Assembly (NCBI GenBank): GCA_030532825.1
Contig: JAUNKK010000029.1
Span: 1 to 32,109, forward strand
DNA: 32,109 bases
Direction of reading: 5' to 3'
DNA from: Propionibacteriaceae bacterium
GTDB taxonomy: Bacteria > Actinomycetota > Actinomycetes > Propionibacteriales > Propionibacteriaceae
Shown: piece after piece, positions 16,950 to 24,309 of the stretch
Position numbering within the stretch: position 1 is the stretch's first letter
Layout: the number at the start of each line of letters is the position of its first letter
The notes under the pieces: model-generated
What the model saw: only the letters and a program-made list of their open reading frames with translations
Database searches by the model: none
What the model was told of the DNA's origin: nothing
Position numbers and translations under genes: made by a program

Positions 16950-18256
16950 CCCGCCCCGCCATCGCCGACCCCAGCCCTTGGGATTTCCCGCTGCCCACGT
17001 CGTCGCGGCTGGGCAACGGCCTCACACTCACCCTGTTCGACCTGCCCGGCCAGCATCTGGCAGCCGTCGAGCTAGTGTTGCCGACCCCTGTCGCCGCTGA
17101 GCCGCGCGACAGGGAGGGGGTGGCAACCGTGGCGCTACTCAGCAGCGACGAAGCCACCTCGTCTCGGCCCGACGTGGTGGAATTGCTGGAACTCGAAGGG
17201 GCAGCCGTCGGTGGCACGACCTTCTGGAACCACAGTCGGCTCGGGCTGAGCGCCCCGGTCAGCCGCCTGCGCCAGGCGATGCCACTATTCGCGTCTATCA
17301 CCCAGGAGCCCTCCTTTGAGCCCGCTGACGTCGCGCACCATGTCGAGGCGCAAGTGGCGGCCTTCGAAACACGGCTTGCCTCCCCCACCGCTGTCACCCA
17401 GCAAGCCATGCAGGCCGCTCTGTATGGCGTCCAGCAGCGCGAAGGGCGTCCCTTGGCAGGCATACCCGACACCCTGCGCGCCATCGACCGCCAGGCGGTG
17501 CAGGCATGGCACGCACAGACCTGGCGGCCGGAGGGCGCCGAATTGATCGTCGCGGGCGACCTTGCCGGTGAACCCGCCGAGCTGGTCGAATCGTTCGCTG
17601 CCTGGCAGGGAACGGTCCCGGCGGCGCCGGTCGAAGCCAGCCCCCAACCGCCGCGTTTCCTGCTCGTCGATCAGCCCCACGCCGCCCAGACCATCATTCA
17701 GGTTTCGGCCCCCACGCCTGGCCGTCGCGACCCGAGATGGGCCGCGCTGAAACTGGGCGGCCATGTGATGTGCGGGGCTTTCGCCAGTCGGCTAAACCTG
17801 GAGCTGCGGGAACGTCTCGGTTACACCTACGGGGTTTCGGGCGGCGTCTCAGCACGCCAGGCTGGTGGGGTGTTCCGTGCAGGGATGGCTGTCGAGAATG
17901 CAGCAGCCCCCGATGCGGTGGCCCGGACACTGGCAGCGTTGGCCCTGCCTCAACCATTCACGCAGGATGAGGTAGCGGACGCGGCCCGCTACCTGGTCCG
18001 GGTGGCGCCGCTCAGCTACGAGACGGCCGCTGACATCGCCCGTCAGGCGGCGGTCCTCGCCGTCGCTGGGCTACACCCGCAGTTCGTGAATCAGCATCGC
18101 GCAGCCCTAGCCACTACCGATGCCGAGCAGGTCAACGCTGCCTGGGCAGAGGTGATCTCCCCCGAGAAGGTCACGGTCGTGGTCGGAGGGCCGGCGGCCC
18201 AACTTCAGCCAGCGCTGGAGCCGCTGGGTTTCGGCCTGTTCCAGCTCCCGTGGTGA
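16946..18256 (+). CDS. M16 family peptidase homologue lacking the zinc motif (partner subunit)
   Basis: 436-residue M16 homologue starting at a GTG that overlaps the previous stop (GTGA), with GAGGA seven bases upstream. The region aligned with HxxEH reads TVALLSSDEATSS, so zinc cannot be bound as in the active subunit. The C-terminal half keeps the substrate-side motif LRERLGYTYGVSGG (family R/Y motif). Many bacterial M16B enzymes are heterodimers of one catalytic and one non-catalytic chain, and the tight coupling here suggests the same. A longer open frame extends upstream to 16754 but lies within the first M16 gene. The gene ends 20 bases before a strong hairpin. Confidence 0.9.
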   Translation: MTRPAIADPSPWDFPLPTSSRLGNGLTLTLFDLPGQHLAAVELVLPTPVAAEPRDREGVATVALLSSDEATSSRPDVVELLELEGAAVGGTTFWNHSRLGLSAPVSRLRQAMPLFASITQEPSFEPADVAHHVEAQVAAFETRLASPTAVTQQAMQAALYGVQQREGRPLAGIPDTLRAIDRQAVQAWHAQTWRPEGAELIVAGDLAGEPAELVESFAAWQGTVPAAPVEASPQPPRFLLVDQPHAAQTIIQVSAPTPGRRDPRWAALKLGGHVMCGAFASRLNLELRERLGYTYGVSGGVSARQAGGVFRAGMAVENAAAPDAVARTLAALALPQPFTQDEVADAARYLVRVAPLSYETAADIARQAAVLAVAGLHPQFVNQHRAALATTDAEQVNAAWAEVISPEKVTVVVGGPAAQLQPALEPLGFGLFQLPW

Positions 18257-18276
18257 TTCCGAGCACCCGGAAGGCG

Positions 18277-18304
18277 CCTGGGCTCCCGGTCCGGGGAGCC
18301 CAGG
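18277..18304. terminator. Symmetric hairpin between convergent genes
   Basis: An 11-bp perfect GC-rich stem (CCTGGGCTCCC with GGGAGCCCAGG) and a 6-base loop GGTCCG sit between the stops of the second M16 gene and the UPF0182 gene. It is symmetric and could act for both strands. There is no T-run, as is common for terminators in high-GC actinobacteria. Confidence 0.75.
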
Positions 18305-18313
18305 GTCGCTCCG

Positions 18314-21193
18314 CTATTGTTCGAGCAGTTTGAGAGCCTGCTCGGTCTTGGCCTGGGCTTCTTTCTGCTTCTGCTGATACCCAGCCAGATCCCCCGCTTT
18401 GAGAGCCTCGTCGGCCTCCGCGAACAGAATGATGCTCTCTCCCAGCAGGGCCCGAGCCTGCTCCTTCGCCTCAACCGCAGGAGGCGTGGTTGACGAGGGA
18501 TCCGTCGGGGTCCCTGCCGGGTTTTCGATAGGTGTCTCCCCAGTGTCGGCGCCCGCATCGCCCTGGAAAACCTCGTCAAGCGCAGCTTGGAGCGTGTCGC
18601 CGATGCCGACCTGCTCGCCGAAACGGGCCACCACGAACCGCAGCGCCGGGTATCCGCCGCTGGTAGCGGCAGTCTGCGTATAGATGGGCTGAATGTACAT
18701 GAGCCCGCCGCCGACGGGGATCGTCAGCAGGTTGCCGTAGATGGCCTTGGCGTTGCCTTGCCTATTGAATGGCAGCAGCCGTTCCGCCACCGTCTCGTTT
18801 GTGGAGATGGCATTGAAGGTCTGGCCAGGGCCGGGGATCTGCTTGGCGTCCGAGAGCTTCAACGCTCGCAGCTTCCCGTACTCGGGGCTGGTGGCGTCGG
18901 CGTTCACCGCCATGTACACCGACAGGTTCTCCCGGCCCCGCGGCACAAACACAGTGGTATTGGAGTAGTGCGCCTCGTCCTCCCCCGGCCATTTGATGGT
19001 AAGGAAGTAGGGTGGTTCCTTCGTACCCGACTCGCCCCCATTGACTGGGTCGGAAGGCACCTCCCAGATGTCTGATTGCTGGAAGAAGGTGTAGGGGCTG
19101 GTCGTGTGGTAGAAGCCCATCATCTGACGCTGCACCTTGAACAGGTCTTGCGGGTAGCGCAGATGCGCCATCAGCTCGGGGCTGATCTCGGACTTCGGGG
19201 TGATGAGGCCCGGATAGACCTTCGACCAGGTCTGCAGGATCGGGTCCTCCTCGTCCCAGCCGTAGAGCGTAACGGTGCCGTCGTAGGCGTCGACGGTGGC
19301 TTTGACCGAGTTTCGCACGTAGTTGACCTGCATTCCCGCCAGCCCGTCGTCTGTTGCGGTGCGGGTGTCTCGGGTGGCCTGAGTCCAGTCGACCCGCGTC
19401 GAGTTCGGGAAGTCAGCTGACGTGGTATAGGCATCCACGATCCAGACGATCCGGCCGCCGACGACACTCGGGTAAGCGTCGGAGTCGACCGTCAGGAACG
19501 GGGCCACCTCTTTGACGCGGTCCACCGGGACCCGGTTGTAGAGCAACTGGGAGTTGGCGTTGACGCGCTCGGAGAGCATCAGGTTGATGTCGCCGAAACG
19601 CACCGCGTACGCCATCTTGTTGATGAAGTTGCCGATCGGCACTCCACCGTTGCCCTGATAGGTGTACTTGGTCTCCGTGTAGCCCTCACCGCCGCCGGGC
19701 GTGTCCAGTTCCACCGGTTCGGCGCCCTCCGGGGCTCCAGCGATCACCCAATGGGTTGCCTCCTCGCCGAAGTAGATGCGCGGCTGCTCGGTGGGGATCA
19801 GGCCCTCAGTCGGGATGCCACCCGAGAAGTAGCTGGGCTCCCCGTTCGACTCGCGCCGGTTACCGTAAGCCGCAACGAGCCCATAGCCATGCGTGTAGAC
19901 GGTATGCATGTTGTTCCACGTGTTGCCGGCTTCGACCGCATCCAGGTCGAGTTCTCGGGCGGCAACCACGGCATCCGTCTCACGCCCGTCCAGCACATAC
20001 CGGTCGACGTCCAGGGTGGACGGGAAACGGTAGTAGCCTCGCACCTGCTGCAGTTGCTCGAAGGTGGGGCCGATCACCGCTGGATCCATCAGGCGAATGG
20101 CCGGTAGGGCTTCAGCGTCGGCGCGCAACTGACCAGCCGTGGCCGAAGTTACGGCCTCGTAGTCGGTGATCTCGACCTCGTCGATGCCGAAGGCGCCGCG
20201 CGTCGCGGCGATGTTGTGACCGATCCACTCGCGCTCGAGGTCCGGCTCGTTCGGCCGCACGACGAAACTGCGGATGGCCCAGGGGTAGACGGCGGACAAG
20301 ATCATCGCGGAGATCACCAGTAGGCCCAGGGCGATCCCCGGGATGCTCCACCTAAGCTTCCAGGCGTTGTAGAAGCACAGCCCGGCGCAGATCAGGGCGA
20401 TGGCTGAAATGATGAGGCTCGCCGGGATGCGGGCTGTCGCGTCGGTGTAGTTGACGCCCGTGAACAACGAGTTCTGCGTCGTCAGGTAGCCGAAGCGATC
20501 TAGGAAAGCAGACACCCCATACAGAGCCAAACCCAACCCCAACAGGACCGAAATCTGACGCTGGGCTGGTTTCCCCACCGCCGCGATGTTCCCCGTGCGA
20601 CGGAAGGCTGCCGCGTTCATGGCTCCCGTGAGGAAATGCACCAGAAATGCTCCCACCAAGGCCGCAACGACCGTGAAGGCTACGTATGCCAAAACGAATC
20701 GCCACCAGGGTAGGTGAAACACGTAGAAGGAGGCGTCCATATTGAACACCGCATCCCGGGTACCGAAGTCAGTCGACTTGATCCACGCCAGGAACGTATC
20801 TGACTGGCTCGCTGCTGCGATCCCCCCGAGGACCCCGAGGACAGCAGCGGGCAGCACCATCATCATCCGCGATCGCCGGTCCAGCCCATCCCGCAACTGG
20901 ATCAGCAGTTCCGAGTCCAGGTTGGTGCGTCGCACGGGAGGCCGCAGCCGGTAGGCGATATGCAGCGAAAGGTACATGGCCACTGCTAGCACGAGGCCAA
21001 ATGTGACGAACAGTCCGATCCGAGCGGCCAACTGCGTCGTAAACACCGTGGTCGCCGACAGGCTGCGGAACCACAAATAATCGGTGTAGAAGCGGGATGC
21101 GATCACGAGCAGCAGCGTCAGGACGCCAAGGATCAACACGGTGATCAGCAACGGGCTGCGGCGCGGGGCCTCCACCGTTTCTTCCGCACTCAT
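18314..21193 (-). CDS. UPF0182 family integral membrane protein
   Basis: Large conserved membrane protein of unknown function, 959 residues, the usual size. About seven membrane segments fall in the first ~310 residues, beginning with PLLITVLILGVLTLLLVIASRF. A large domain follows with typical UPF0182 stretches such as RPNEPDLEREWIGHN, NTWNNMHTVYTHGYG and LTIPVGGGLMYIQPIY. A Pro/Thr linker and a Glu/Lys/Gln-rich helical tail (LAGYQQKQKEAQAKTEQALKLLEQ) end it. The ATG has AAGGAGG seven bases upstream and overlaps the stop of the gene before it (ATGA). Together with the next two genes it forms a block also known from mycobacteria (the Rv3193c-Rv3195 region, from memory). Confidence 0.93.
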   Translation of the reverse strand: MSAEETVEAPRRSPLLITVLILGVLTLLLVIASRFYTDYLWFRSLSATTVFTTQLAARIGLFVTFGLVLAVAMYLSLHIAYRLRPPVRRTNLDSELLIQLRDGLDRRSRMMMVLPAAVLGVLGGIAAASQSDTFLAWIKSTDFGTRDAVFNMDASFYVFHLPWWRFVLAYVAFTVVAALVGAFLVHFLTGAMNAAAFRRTGNIAAVGKPAQRQISVLLGLGLALYGVSAFLDRFGYLTTQNSLFTGVNYTDATARIPASLIISAIALICAGLCFYNAWKLRWSIPGIALGLLVISAMILSAVYPWAIRSFVVRPNEPDLEREWIGHNIAATRGAFGIDEVEITDYEAVTSATAGQLRADAEALPAIRLMDPAVIGPTFEQLQQVRGYYRFPSTLDVDRYVLDGRETDAVVAARELDLDAVEAGNTWNNMHTVYTHGYGLVAAYGNRRESNGEPSYFSGGIPTEGLIPTEQPRIYFGEEATHWVIAGAPEGAEPVELDTPGGGEGYTETKYTYQGNGGVPIGNFINKMAYAVRFGDINLMLSERVNANSQLLYNRVPVDRVKEVAPFLTVDSDAYPSVVGGRIVWIVDAYTTSADFPNSTRVDWTQATRDTRTATDDGLAGMQVNYVRNSVKATVDAYDGTVTLYGWDEEDPILQTWSKVYPGLITPKSEISPELMAHLRYPQDLFKVQRQMMGFYHTTSPYTFFQQSDIWEVPSDPVNGGESGTKEPPYFLTIKWPGEDEAHYSNTTVFVPRGRENLSVYMAVNADATSPEYGKLRALKLSDAKQIPGPGQTFNAISTNETVAERLLPFNRQGNAKAIYGNLLTIPVGGGLMYIQPIYTQTAATSGGYPALRFVVARFGEQVGIGDTLQAALDEVFQGDAGADTGETPIENPAGTPTDPSSTTPPAVEAKEQARALLGESIILFAEADEALKAGDLAGYQQKQKEAQAKTEQALKLLEQ

Positions 21194-21714
21194 ACGGGTT
21201 CCTCCTTCAGGGTGGCAAGCAGTGCATCGGCTAGACCAGGCACCAGGTCTTCAGCTCCGAGCAAATCGTCGGGGGCACTCAGCATGCGGGCTAGGCCGTG
21301 TCGTGAGCCGTCCCGAAGGGCACCCACGACCACCCGGACGTCCGTGCGCTGGGGGTGGCTGGAGACAAAGGCTGCAGCCGCGTCGGGGTCTGCTGGAACC
21401 TGGTCTTCGCATTCGGGCGGCAAGAAAGCACGTTCCATCGCCAGAGCGCAACCGACCACGGTCTCGGGCCAGGTCAGCTGCGCCAGACGCGCGGCGATGT
21501 CAGGGCCCAAATGGAAGTCCTCCTGCTCGACGGCGGTCAACGCATCGGCGACGGTTTCCGTCACCCGGCCCCGCAGCTGGGGTTCGAGTTTCAAGAGCGT
21601 ACTGGTCTCCACGAGGGCGAACAGGCGAGCGGGCTGATCCCAGCCCAGCGTCGAGACGTGCCTCTCAATGTCGGCCAAAGCCGCGACCAGGCGGCTCACA
21701 TCACTCTCAGCCAC
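21190..21714 (-). CDS. Conserved actinobacterial protein of unknown function (PPA1309-like)
   Basis: Predicted soluble 174-residue protein, mostly helical and rich in Ala, Leu and acidic residues, with no catalytic motif I can recognise. Its slot between the PDZ/Lon protease and UPF0182 is typical for a small conserved actinobacterial family that I recall as PPA1309; that name is from memory and unverified. WPETVVGCALAMERAFLPP and DVRVVVGALRDGSRHGLARM look like its most conserved parts. The GTG at 21714 lies inside the end of the upstream gene (8-base overlap) with GGAGG about nine bases upstream; a GTG at 21699 is a possible alternative. The stop overlaps the UPF0182 start. Confidence 0.75.
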   Translation of the reverse strand: MAESDVSRLVAALADIERHVSTLGWDQPARLFALVETSTLLKLEPQLRGRVTETVADALTAVEQEDFHLGPDIAARLAQLTWPETVVGCALAMERAFLPPECEDQVPADPDAAAAFVSSHPQRTDVRVVVGALRDGSRHGLARMLSAPDDLLGAEDLVPGLADALLATLKEEPV

Positions 21715-22747
21715 AGACAGGCACCTCCGGGTTCGGCTCTCCTTCGTTCATCAGCTGCAGCGCAGCGATGGCGTCCCTCAGCGTACTTACGGGAATCAAT
21801 CGCACATCGGTGTTCAAATCGCCGACATCGGCGCAGTTGTCCTGCGGCAGCAGGAACACCGTCGCTCCGGCTTTCTCCGCACCCTTGATTTTCTCTCGGA
21901 CGGCACCGATCGCTTCCACCTTCCCGGATGCGTCGATGGTGCCCGTGCCGGCGATCACTGCGTCTTGCGGGATCAGGCCGTCGGTAATCCGGTCATAGAC
22001 GGCGAGCGCGAAGATGAGCCCGGCGGAAGGACCGACGATGTCGGGGTCGATGTGGTATGTCACCGTCGGCGCATACCGGTATCCGTCGGACAGGTTGATA
22101 CCGATCATGGAGCCGCCGCTGGAGCCCGCGACCGTTGTCACCGTCACCACCTGCGACACGCCCTCCCGAATGACCTGGAAGACGACGGCGTCGCCGACGC
22201 TTGCGCTTCGGATGGCGGTGCCGACCTCCTCCCGGTTCGCGACCGGGGTGCCGTTGACCGTCTCGATCAGGTCGCCGGGCTGCAGCAGGTCCGCAGCCGG
22301 TCCGGATAGCCCGACGCCTGAGACCATCGGCATCTCTGTGACGGCCTGTCCTGCGGCACGCAAGGCCGCGACGGTCGCGTTATTCCGGGAAGTGTCCATC
22401 ATGGCAACGGCCTCCGACTGGACATCCTCGCTGGACTTCCCGGGCGGATACACCACGTCCCGCGGCATCGCGTCCGAGTCACCAGCAACGTGGGCGATCA
22501 ACGCCTCCGGAAGGCTGAGGCTGGAATCGACTCGCGTCGTCGAGACGGTGGTCAGCAGCAGCGAACCGCTCCCCTCGCTGGTCGAGATGCCGCTGATCTC
22601 AATCAACGGGCCATCCGCGTTGCTGCCCAAGACATCGACGGTCTGTCCCGGCCGCCAAGCCACGAAAGGAACGGGGACGAGCACGAGCGCGGCCGCCAGC
22701 AACACAAAAAGTGTCGACGAGACGATAGCCACCAAATTCCGCGACAC
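21707..22747 (-). CDS. Membrane-anchored PDZ/Lon-like serine protease (YlbL type)
   Basis: 346-residue protease with one N-terminal membrane anchor (about 5-30), a PDZ domain (roughly 140-205, with SGPAADLLQPGDLIETVNGTPV) and a C-terminal Lon-type proteolytic domain. The Ser-Lys dyad is visible: Ser241 in VGPSAGLIFAL, and Lys286 in IGAVREKIKGAEKAGA, at the position of the catalytic lysine of Lon. The protease domain should face outside. The family includes Bacillus YlbL and mycobacterial Rv3194c; substrates are poorly known. The GTG start is supported by AAGGAGG seven bases upstream. It is the first gene of a three-gene operon with the small protein and UPF0182. Confidence 0.92.
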   Translation of the reverse strand: MSRNLVAIVSSTLFVLLAAALVLVPVPFVAWRPGQTVDVLGSNADGPLIEISGISTSEGSGSLLLTTVSTTRVDSSLSLPEALIAHVAGDSDAMPRDVVYPPGKSSEDVQSEAVAMMDTSRNNATVAALRAAGQAVTEMPMVSGVGLSGPAADLLQPGDLIETVNGTPVANREEVGTAIRSASVGDAVVFQVIREGVSQVVTVTTVAGSSGGSMIGINLSDGYRYAPTVTYHIDPDIVGPSAGLIFALAVYDRITDGLIPQDAVIAGTGTIDASGKVEAIGAVREKIKGAEKAGATVFLLPQDNCADVGDLNTDVRLIPVSTLRDAIAALQLMNEGEPNPEVPVCG

Positions 22748-22883
22748 TCGCTGCCCTCCTTGCCGTGTCGATGGCCACCCAGCCTACCAACACGCCTCGC
22801 CTAGCCCTCGCACGGCGTTTTCGTCGCCTTATAAGCTTGCAGAAGCGGCAATGCCCCTACTCAGCGTGAAAGGCCCGGTGATC
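22748..22883. promoter_or_regulatory. Divergent promoter region (protease operon / zincin gene)
   Basis: This 136-base gap separates two divergent genes. It holds CTTATAAG at 22828-22835, a palindrome that can serve as a -10-like box on either strand; no good -35 is visible for either. The rest shows no repeat or reading frame I can support. Confidence 0.35.
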
Positions 22884-24191
22884 ATGTCAACTCCTGGCGG
22901 GTTCGACTTCGAACACATCAAACGCATGTTGGAACAGCTCGGCTTGAACGCTGAAGAATTGGACTTAGGCGCGCTGATGGAGCAGGTACAGCGGATGCAG
23001 GCCTCGGGCGCCATGAGCTTCGGCGTCACGCCCGCTGATCAGGACCCTGACGCCGCCTGGCGAACCACCATCACCGCCGCGAAACGCCTGGCCTCGGAGG
23101 CTGGGCCAGACGAGAACCTAACCTCCGAGGAACGGCTGGCTGTCGTGGACGCCGAGCGCCTGGCTCAATCGTGGCTAGACCCGGTGACGGAGTTCGCCAC
23201 CTCGGGACTTCCGCCCATGTGCCAGCGCCGGGGGGACTGGCTGGAAGCCACCTCGTCGGGCTGGCGGCGCATCGTCGAACCCATCATCGATGGTCTGGCG
23301 GAGGCCCTGCAGCGGGGAACGAATTCCCCCGACGATCCTCAGCTTCAAGGCCTATCGTCGATGCTCGCCCCCATGATGCGAACCTCGGCTTCCCTGATCT
23401 ACCGCGATCGGCTCGGGAAGGTGCTGGCTGCCGTAGCCGCCACCACCCTCACAGGCTCGGAGATTGGCATCTCCCTGACCAGCGATTCCGCCGTCACGGT
23501 GCTGCCTTCCAACATCGCCGAGTTCACCCGAGACCTGGACCTCTCGGAGCGGGACGTCATGATCTACCTGCTGCTGCGCGAAGCCGCCCGGCAGCGCCTG
23601 TTCCACAGCATTGGCTGGCTCTCCCCCCAACTGGATGCGCTGCTTGCCCACTTCGCCCGGGAAATCAAGATTGATTTTGAGGCGTTGTCCTCCCAGTTTG
23701 AGCTCGGGGACGAGGAGTTCTCGCTTGAGGAGATCGTCGCCGTCGGCGAGAAGGTCCGCGGATCGTTTTTCAAGCCGGCCAGCACCCAACAGCAGCTGGA
23801 AATCCTCGGACGCCTAGAGGTGCTGCTTGCGCTCATCGAAGGATGGGTTGATCACGTGACGAATCGGGCGGCTGCCGCCTGGATGACGGACGCCCCGCAG
23901 CTCGACGAGCTGGTTCGGCGGCGGCGCGCCTCAGCCGGCCCCACCCGGGAGGTGTTCCGTGACCTGCTGGGTTTGGAACTGCGGCCGCGGCTGATCCGGG
24001 ATGCCGAGAACCTGTGGGCTTCGCTGGAGCACCGCTACGGATTCAACAAACGCGACAGCGTCTGGCGTCACCCGGATCTGCTACCCACAGCCGCCCACCT
24101 CGCGGACCCGCTGTCCTATGTTCATCCTGATCACCGAGGTGACGAGGACGGGGACCTGGACGCCGAACTCCGCAAGCTCCTCGGCGAATGA
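22884..24191 (+). CDS. Zincin-like (DUF2342-type) protein with altered zinc motif
   Basis: 435-residue protein matching the actinobacterial zincin-like family next to the PDZ/Lon gene. Recognisable parts are GGFDFEHIKRMLEQLGL at the N-terminus, a middle region ending in VTVLPSNIAEFTRDLDLSERDV, then LLLREAARQRLFHSIGWLSPQL, and near the C-terminus RRRASAGPTREVFRDLLGLELRPR with LWASLEHRYGFNKRDSVWRHPDLLP. The helix where a zincin would have HExxH reads Arg232-Glu-Ala-Ala-Arg236, without either His, so zinc binding and activity are doubtful. The start is uncertain: ATG 22884 fits the family best, GTG 22878 is better spaced from AAAGG, and ATG 22851 is possible. Function is unknown; the divergent protease gene may be linked. 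Confidence 0.85.
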   Translation: MSTPGGFDFEHIKRMLEQLGLNAEELDLGALMEQVQRMQASGAMSFGVTPADQDPDAAWRTTITAAKRLASEAGPDENLTSEERLAVVDAERLAQSWLDPVTEFATSGLPPMCQRRGDWLEATSSGWRRIVEPIIDGLAEALQRGTNSPDDPQLQGLSSMLAPMMRTSASLIYRDRLGKVLAAVAATTLTGSEIGISLTSDSAVTVLPSNIAEFTRDLDLSERDVMIYLLLREAARQRLFHSIGWLSPQLDALLAHFAREIKIDFEALSSQFELGDEEFSLEEIVAVGEKVRGSFFKPASTQQQLEILGRLEVLLALIEGWVDHVTNRAAAAWMTDAPQLDELVRRRRASAGPTREVFRDLLGLELRPRLIRDAENLWASLEHRYGFNKRDSVWRHPDLLPTAAHLADPLSYVHPDHRGDEDGDLDAELRKLLGE

Positions 24192-24244
24192 AACTCGCCA
24201 AGGGGAGTTGACGCAAACGAACGAAGCAGGTTCACTAGGAACAT

Positions 24245-24298
24245 AGAACCCCATCTGGGTCAGCACGCAGGGGAAGGCGCGCACCCAGGTGGGGTTCT
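24245..24298. terminator. Long-stem hairpin between zincin gene and uvrD2
   Basis: Arms AGAACCCCATCTGGGT (24245-24260) and ACCCAGGTGGGGTTCT (24283-24298) pair over 16 bp with a single wobble pair and enclose a 22-base loop. It lies between the convergent ends of the zincin gene and uvrD2 and is followed on the plus strand by a short T-rich stretch (24296-24301). It probably terminates both transcripts. Confidence 0.85.
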
Positions 24299-24309
24299 TT
24301 GCTGCCTGC

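Noticed and set aside
22014-22883. Long upstream extension of the zincin reading frame
   Set aside because: It runs antisense through the PDZ/Lon protease gene; family similarity begins only near 22884.
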